From NCBI RefSeq assembly GCF_020991085.1, contig NZ_CP087719.1, positions 3,554,001 through 3,618,000 of the forward strand: DNA of 64,000 nt, in the 5' to 3' direction. Of the stretch, positions 59,442 through 64,000 are shown one piece after another. This DNA is from Roseomonas sp. OT10. GTDB lineage: Bacteria > Pseudomonadota > Alphaproteobacteria > Acetobacterales > Acetobacteraceae. Position 1 is the first letter of the stretch. Each line of letters opens with the position of its first letter. The translations under genes and the position numbers were made by a program. The notes below the pieces were generated by a model that saw only the letters and a program-made list of their open reading frames with translations, did not search any database and had not been told where the DNA came from.

Positions 59442-59591
59442 GGGAGGCCGCCTCTCTTGCTGCAATGCAGCATAGGGAGCGCGTATCCCACATGCCATGA
59501 TCGCCGGTTCCCAACTCGGTGAGCAGGCATGCCCTGCAGCCCCGGCCAAGGGGTCCCACAGCCCCCCAGCGCCCAGCGGCCCGATGACGGC

Positions 59592-60335
59592 CTAGCTGTC
59601 CTCCAGCTCCCGCGACAGGCGAACCAGCTCCTCCGAATGCGGGTGGTGCGTCTCCCCTGCCCGCAGTTCCGCCTCGGTCAAGCGGTCCACGATCTGGCCG
59701 CCCTGCATCACCGCCAGCCGCTCGCAGAGCTGGGCCACCACCGCCAGGTTGTGGCTGACCAGCACGCAGGTGAGTCCGCGCGCGGCGCGCAGGTCGGCGA
59801 GCAGGTTCAGCACCTCCGCTTGCACGGAGACGTCCAGGGCGCTGGTCGGCTCGTCCAGCAGCAGCACGCGCGGCTCCGCGATCAGGGCACGGGCGACGGC
59901 CACGCGCTGGCGCTGCCCGCCGGAGAGCTGGTGCGGGAAGCGGAAGCGCGCGGCCTGCGGCAGCGCCACCTCGTCCAGCGCGCGGGCGATGCGGCGGTCG
60001 GCATCGCCGATGCCGTGGATCGCCAGCGGCTCCGACAGCTGCCGGTCCACCGTCTGGCGCGGATGCAGGCTGCCGTAGGGGTCCTGGAAGACCATCTGGA
60101 CCAGCCGGTGGAAGGCCTTGTCGCGGCGGCGACCGAGCGGCCGGCCGTCGATCTCCATCCGCCCCCCGGAGGGCTCGATCAGCCCGGCCAGGCAGCGCAG
60201 CACCGTGGACTTGCCCGATCCGCTCTCGCCGACCAGGCCGAAGGTCTCGCCCGCCTCCACGGCGAAGGAGACGCCCCGCACGGCGTGGTTGGCACCGAAG
60301 CGGACATGCAGCTCCGCAACCTCGATCATCGCCAT
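59592..60335 (-). CDS. ABC transporter ATP-binding protein, peptide type (DppF/OppF-like)
   Basis: Cytoplasmic ATPase of a peptide/nickel-type importer, 247 residues. Walker A is GLVGESGSGKSTVLRCLAGL, the Q-loop region MVFQDPYGSLHPRQ is typical of DppF, the signature is HQLSGGQRQRVAVARAL and Walker B VLLLDEPTSALD. An ATG at 60329 is also possible. It is shorter than usual (about 320), lacking the C-terminal oligopeptide-binding extension. It pairs with the ATPase at 60340; no permease or binding protein is adjacent. Confidence 0.93.
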   Translation of the reverse strand: MAMIEVAELHVRFGANHAVRGVSFAVEAGETFGLVGESGSGKSTVLRCLAGLIEPSGGRMEIDGRPLGRRRDKAFHRLVQMVFQDPYGSLHPRQTVDRQLSEPLAIHGIGDADRRIARALDEVALPQAARFRFPHQLSGGQRQRVAVARALIAEPRVLLLDEPTSALDVSVQAEVLNLLADLRAARGLTCVLVSHNLAVVAQLCERLAVMQGGQIVDRLTEAELRAGETHHPHSEELVRLSRELEDS

Positions 60336-60339
60336 GATG

Positions 60340-61182
60340 TCAGGATGCCCCCAGCCAGGCAGGATCGCGGGTCAGCACCGGCAGCCGCCCGCGCGGCTTC
60401 GAGAGGGAGGGCATGCAGGCCAGCAGCCCGCGGGTATAGGGATGCTCCGCCCGGTGCAGGTCGGCGGCCTTCAGCTCCTCCATCACCCGGCCGGCATACA
60501 TCACCACGATGCGGTCGCAGAAATGGCTGACCAGCGGCAGGTCGTGGGAGATCAGCATCAGCGCCATGCCGCGGCTGTCCACCAGCTCGCCGATCAGCCG
60601 CAGGATCTCCGCCTGCACCGTGGAATCCAGCGCGCTGGTCGGCTCGTCGGCGATCAGCATGTCCGGCTCGGGGGCCAGCATCATCGCGATCATCACGCGC
60701 TGCCCCATGCCGCCCGAGACCTCGTGCGGGTAGGAATCCAGCACGCGGCGGGGATCGCGGATGCGCACGCTCTCCAGCAGGGCGAGGGCGGCATCCCGTG
60801 CCTCGCCACGGCCCAGCCGCTTGTGCTGGCGCAGCGCCTCGGCGATCTGCCGGCCGATGGGGATCACCGGGTTCAGGCTGAACTTCGGGTCCTGCAGGAT
60901 CAGCCCGATCCGCCCGCCGCGCAGCCGGCGCATCTCCTGCTCCGAGGCGGCGAGGATGTCGGTGCCGCCGAAGCGCAGCGCCTTCGCCGAGACATGGGCC
61001 GAGCCGGGCAGCAGCCGCATCAACGCCCGGCCGGTGACGGACTTGCCCGACCCGCTCTCTCCCACGATGCCCAGCTTCTCGCGTCCCAGGGTGAGGGAGA
61101 CGCCCCGCACCGCGCTGGTGACGCCGGTGGCGGAGGCGAAGTCGACCCGGAGGTCGGCGATCTCGACGAGGGGTGCGGTCAT
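60340..61182 (-). CDS. ABC transporter ATP-binding protein, peptide type (DppD/OppD-like)
   Basis: Partner ATPase, 280 residues: Walker A GIVGESGSGKSVTGRALMRL, Q-loop LILQDPKFSLNPVIPIGRQI, signature HEVSGGMGQRVMIAMMLAPE, Walker B MLIADEPTSALDSTVQ, and the C-terminal HPYTRGLLACMPSLSKPRG that marks the oligopeptide family. The downstream ATPase begins 5 bases after its stop. The binding protein at 6711 is of the matching class but 52 kb away, so no link can be claimed from sequence. Confidence 0.94.
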   Translation of the reverse strand: MTAPLVEIADLRVDFASATGVTSAVRGVSLTLGREKLGIVGESGSGKSVTGRALMRLLPGSAHVSAKALRFGGTDILAASEQEMRRLRGGRIGLILQDPKFSLNPVIPIGRQIAEALRQHKRLGRGEARDAALALLESVRIRDPRRVLDSYPHEVSGGMGQRVMIAMMLAPEPDMLIADEPTSALDSTVQAEILRLIGELVDSRGMALMLISHDLPLVSHFCDRIVVMYAGRVMEELKAADLHRAEHPYTRGLLACMPSLSKPRGRLPVLTRDPAWLGAS

Positions 61183-61306
61183 GCGGTGCGCAGCTTAAGG
61201 CGCCGCCGCGGCCTGCGGGAAGGGTGGGCCGGGCCCGCCACCCCCGCCGCCGGGGCCACGGGCCGGTCCGCGGACCGGATGCAGGGCGCCGATGGCGGGC
61301 GTCGCC

Positions 61307-63028
<1,722 letters not shown>

Positions 63029-63242
63029 GCGCGGAAGATCCGGAATCCTGGCGCGGGTCCGGCGGCGGAGGCCCGGCCCGCTGCCCCTTGCAGAGCGCAG
63101 GCCCGGCCAGGGGTCAAGCGCGGATCGCCGGGGCCTGCCACGCCACCGGCGGCGGTGCCATGGACAGCCCGCCGCCACCGTGCCAAGCGGAAGGTCGTCC
63201 CGATCCCGGAACATCGCCCATCCGCGGGGAGATGCGGCCAGC

Positions 63243-64000
63243 ATGCCCACGTCCAGCCTCCTGATCCCCGTCCTGCTGCCGCTGCTTCTGGTCGTGGCCA
63301 GCAGCCTGGGCTGGCTGGTGCAGCAGCGCATGCCGCCGCACCACCGCCGGCAGGAGACGATGGACGCGATCCGTCTGGTCATGTCCATCCTCATCACCTT
63401 CGCCGCCCTGGTGCTGGGGCTGCTGATCTCCTCGGCCAAGGCGGTGTATGACGGGCAGGACCGGGCGCTGCGGGCCTACAGCCTGGACCTGATCGACCTG
63501 GACCAGCGGCTGCGGGAGTACGGGCCGGAGGCCGCGCCGGAGCGGAGGCGGCTGCACGGCTTCGTCACCGGGGCCCTGACCCAGATCTGGCCGGAGAACA
63601 ACCGGCCGGCCCCGGACGGGGGCCCGGCCGGCGCCCGTAGCCCCGAGGACCAGGACCTCGGGAGCCAGCTGCTGGCCCTGGACGAGGAGATCGCGCGGTT
63701 CCAGCCCGCCACGCCCGGGCAGCAGCGTACCCTCTCCCTCCTGCAGGCCCGCATGACGGCAGTGCTGCAGCAGCGCCTGGTGCTGGTGGAGGCGGGGAGT
63801 GCCACCGTCACCTGGCCCTTCCTGACCGTGCTGGCCTTCTGGCTGGTCATCGTCTTCGCGATCATCGGGTTGAGCACCCCCTCCAACGCGCTGGTGCACG
63901 TGGTCATCGGCCTGGGGACGCTGTCCGTCTCGGTGGCGCTGTTCCTGATCCTGGAACTGGAGACGCCGCTGAGCGGGGCGATGAAGATCCCCGATACACC
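63243..64000 (+). CDS. DUF4239 (bestrophin-like) membrane protein, C-terminus cut by window edge
   Basis: At least 252 residues, cut by the right edge. Two N-terminal spans (SLLIPVLLPLLLVVASSLGW; VMSILITFAALVLGLLISSA), then the family-typical segment KAVYDGQDRALRAYSLDLID LDQRLREYG, an external soluble part, and two C-terminal spans (VTWPFLTVLAFWLVIVFAII; LVHVVIGLGTLSVSVALFLI) ending LELETPLSGAMKIPD. This is the DUF4239 pattern, distantly related to bestrophin channels. Divergent from the ABC exporter. Confidence 0.85.
   Translation, partial: MPTSSLLIPVLLPLLLVVASSLGWLVQQRMPPHHRRQETMDAIRLVMSILITFAALVLGLLISSAKAVYDGQDRALRAYSLDLIDLDQRLREYGPEAAPERRRLHGFVTGALTQIWPENNRPAPDGGPAGARSPEDQDLGSQLLALDEEIARFQPATPGQQRTLSLLQARMTAVLQQRLVLVEAGSATVTWPFLTVLAFWLVIVFAIIGLSTPSNALVHVVIGLGTLSVSVALFLILELETPLSGAMKIPDT

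Overview
The window is a very GC-rich stretch of bacterial chromosome (about 70% G+C by eye, not computed). Protein families and gene orders point to an alphaproteobacterium, most likely Acetobacteraceae (Roseomonas-like). Supporting signs are a Rhizobium-type imp (type VI secretion) operon, a D-apionate pathway with a RuBisCO-like protein, and many GTG starts with GTGA overlaps. I saw no prophage, insertion sequence or CRISPR array.

Layout. 1-10.4 kb: purD (cut by the left edge), a LysE exporter, a YdcZ-type membrane protein with a PaiB-like regulator, xseA, an M23 lipoprotein, then a TetR gene divergent from a solute-binding protein/cupin/amidase operon with a palindromic operator between them. 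10.8-27.5 kb: a type VI secretion locus. tssA, tssB-tssC-tssC2(impD)-tagJ(impE)-tssE-tssF-tssG run leftwards and end in an OmpA-like protein, a membrane-anchored HEVGH protein and a two-headed peptidoglycan hydrolase. tssH(clpV)-hcp run rightwards. The membrane complex (tssJ/L/M), tssK and tssI/PAAR are absent here.

27.5-39.6 kb: a roughly 12-kb leftward operon that reads as D-apiose / D-apionate catabolism: sugar dehydrogenase (ApsD-like), small unknown protein, sugar ABC importer without its ATPase, nucleoside-hydrolase-like protein, NanR-like GntR regulator, apionolactonase, RuBisCO-like protein, acid-sugar kinase and D-apionate oxidoisomerase. The likely operator overlaps a TATAAT box. 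39.7-50.5 kb: housekeeping and accessory genes (thrC, M20 amidohydrolase, NAD-binding protein, extensin-like protein, RpiR regulator, cysK, YihY, RlmM-like methyltransferase, DUF1194). 50.6-64 kb: tRNA-Leu(UAA), a GH16-RTX exopolysaccharide glycanase, DedA, an orphan SF2 helicase, small envelope proteins, rhodanese, two peptide-type ABC ATPases, an ABC exporter and a DUF4239 protein (cut by the right edge).

The most unusual structure is a family of about 330-440 bp intergenic elements at 10402, 28430, 41175 and 45833. Each is an ordered string of about six or seven hairpins. Three lie between convergent gene ends. The fourth sits inside the apiose operon and keeps the hairpin order while most stem sequences differ, which suggests selection on structure. 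The other main leads are the candidate T6SS peptidoglycan hydrolase and the HEVGH protein with a TssL-like N-terminal threonine motif.
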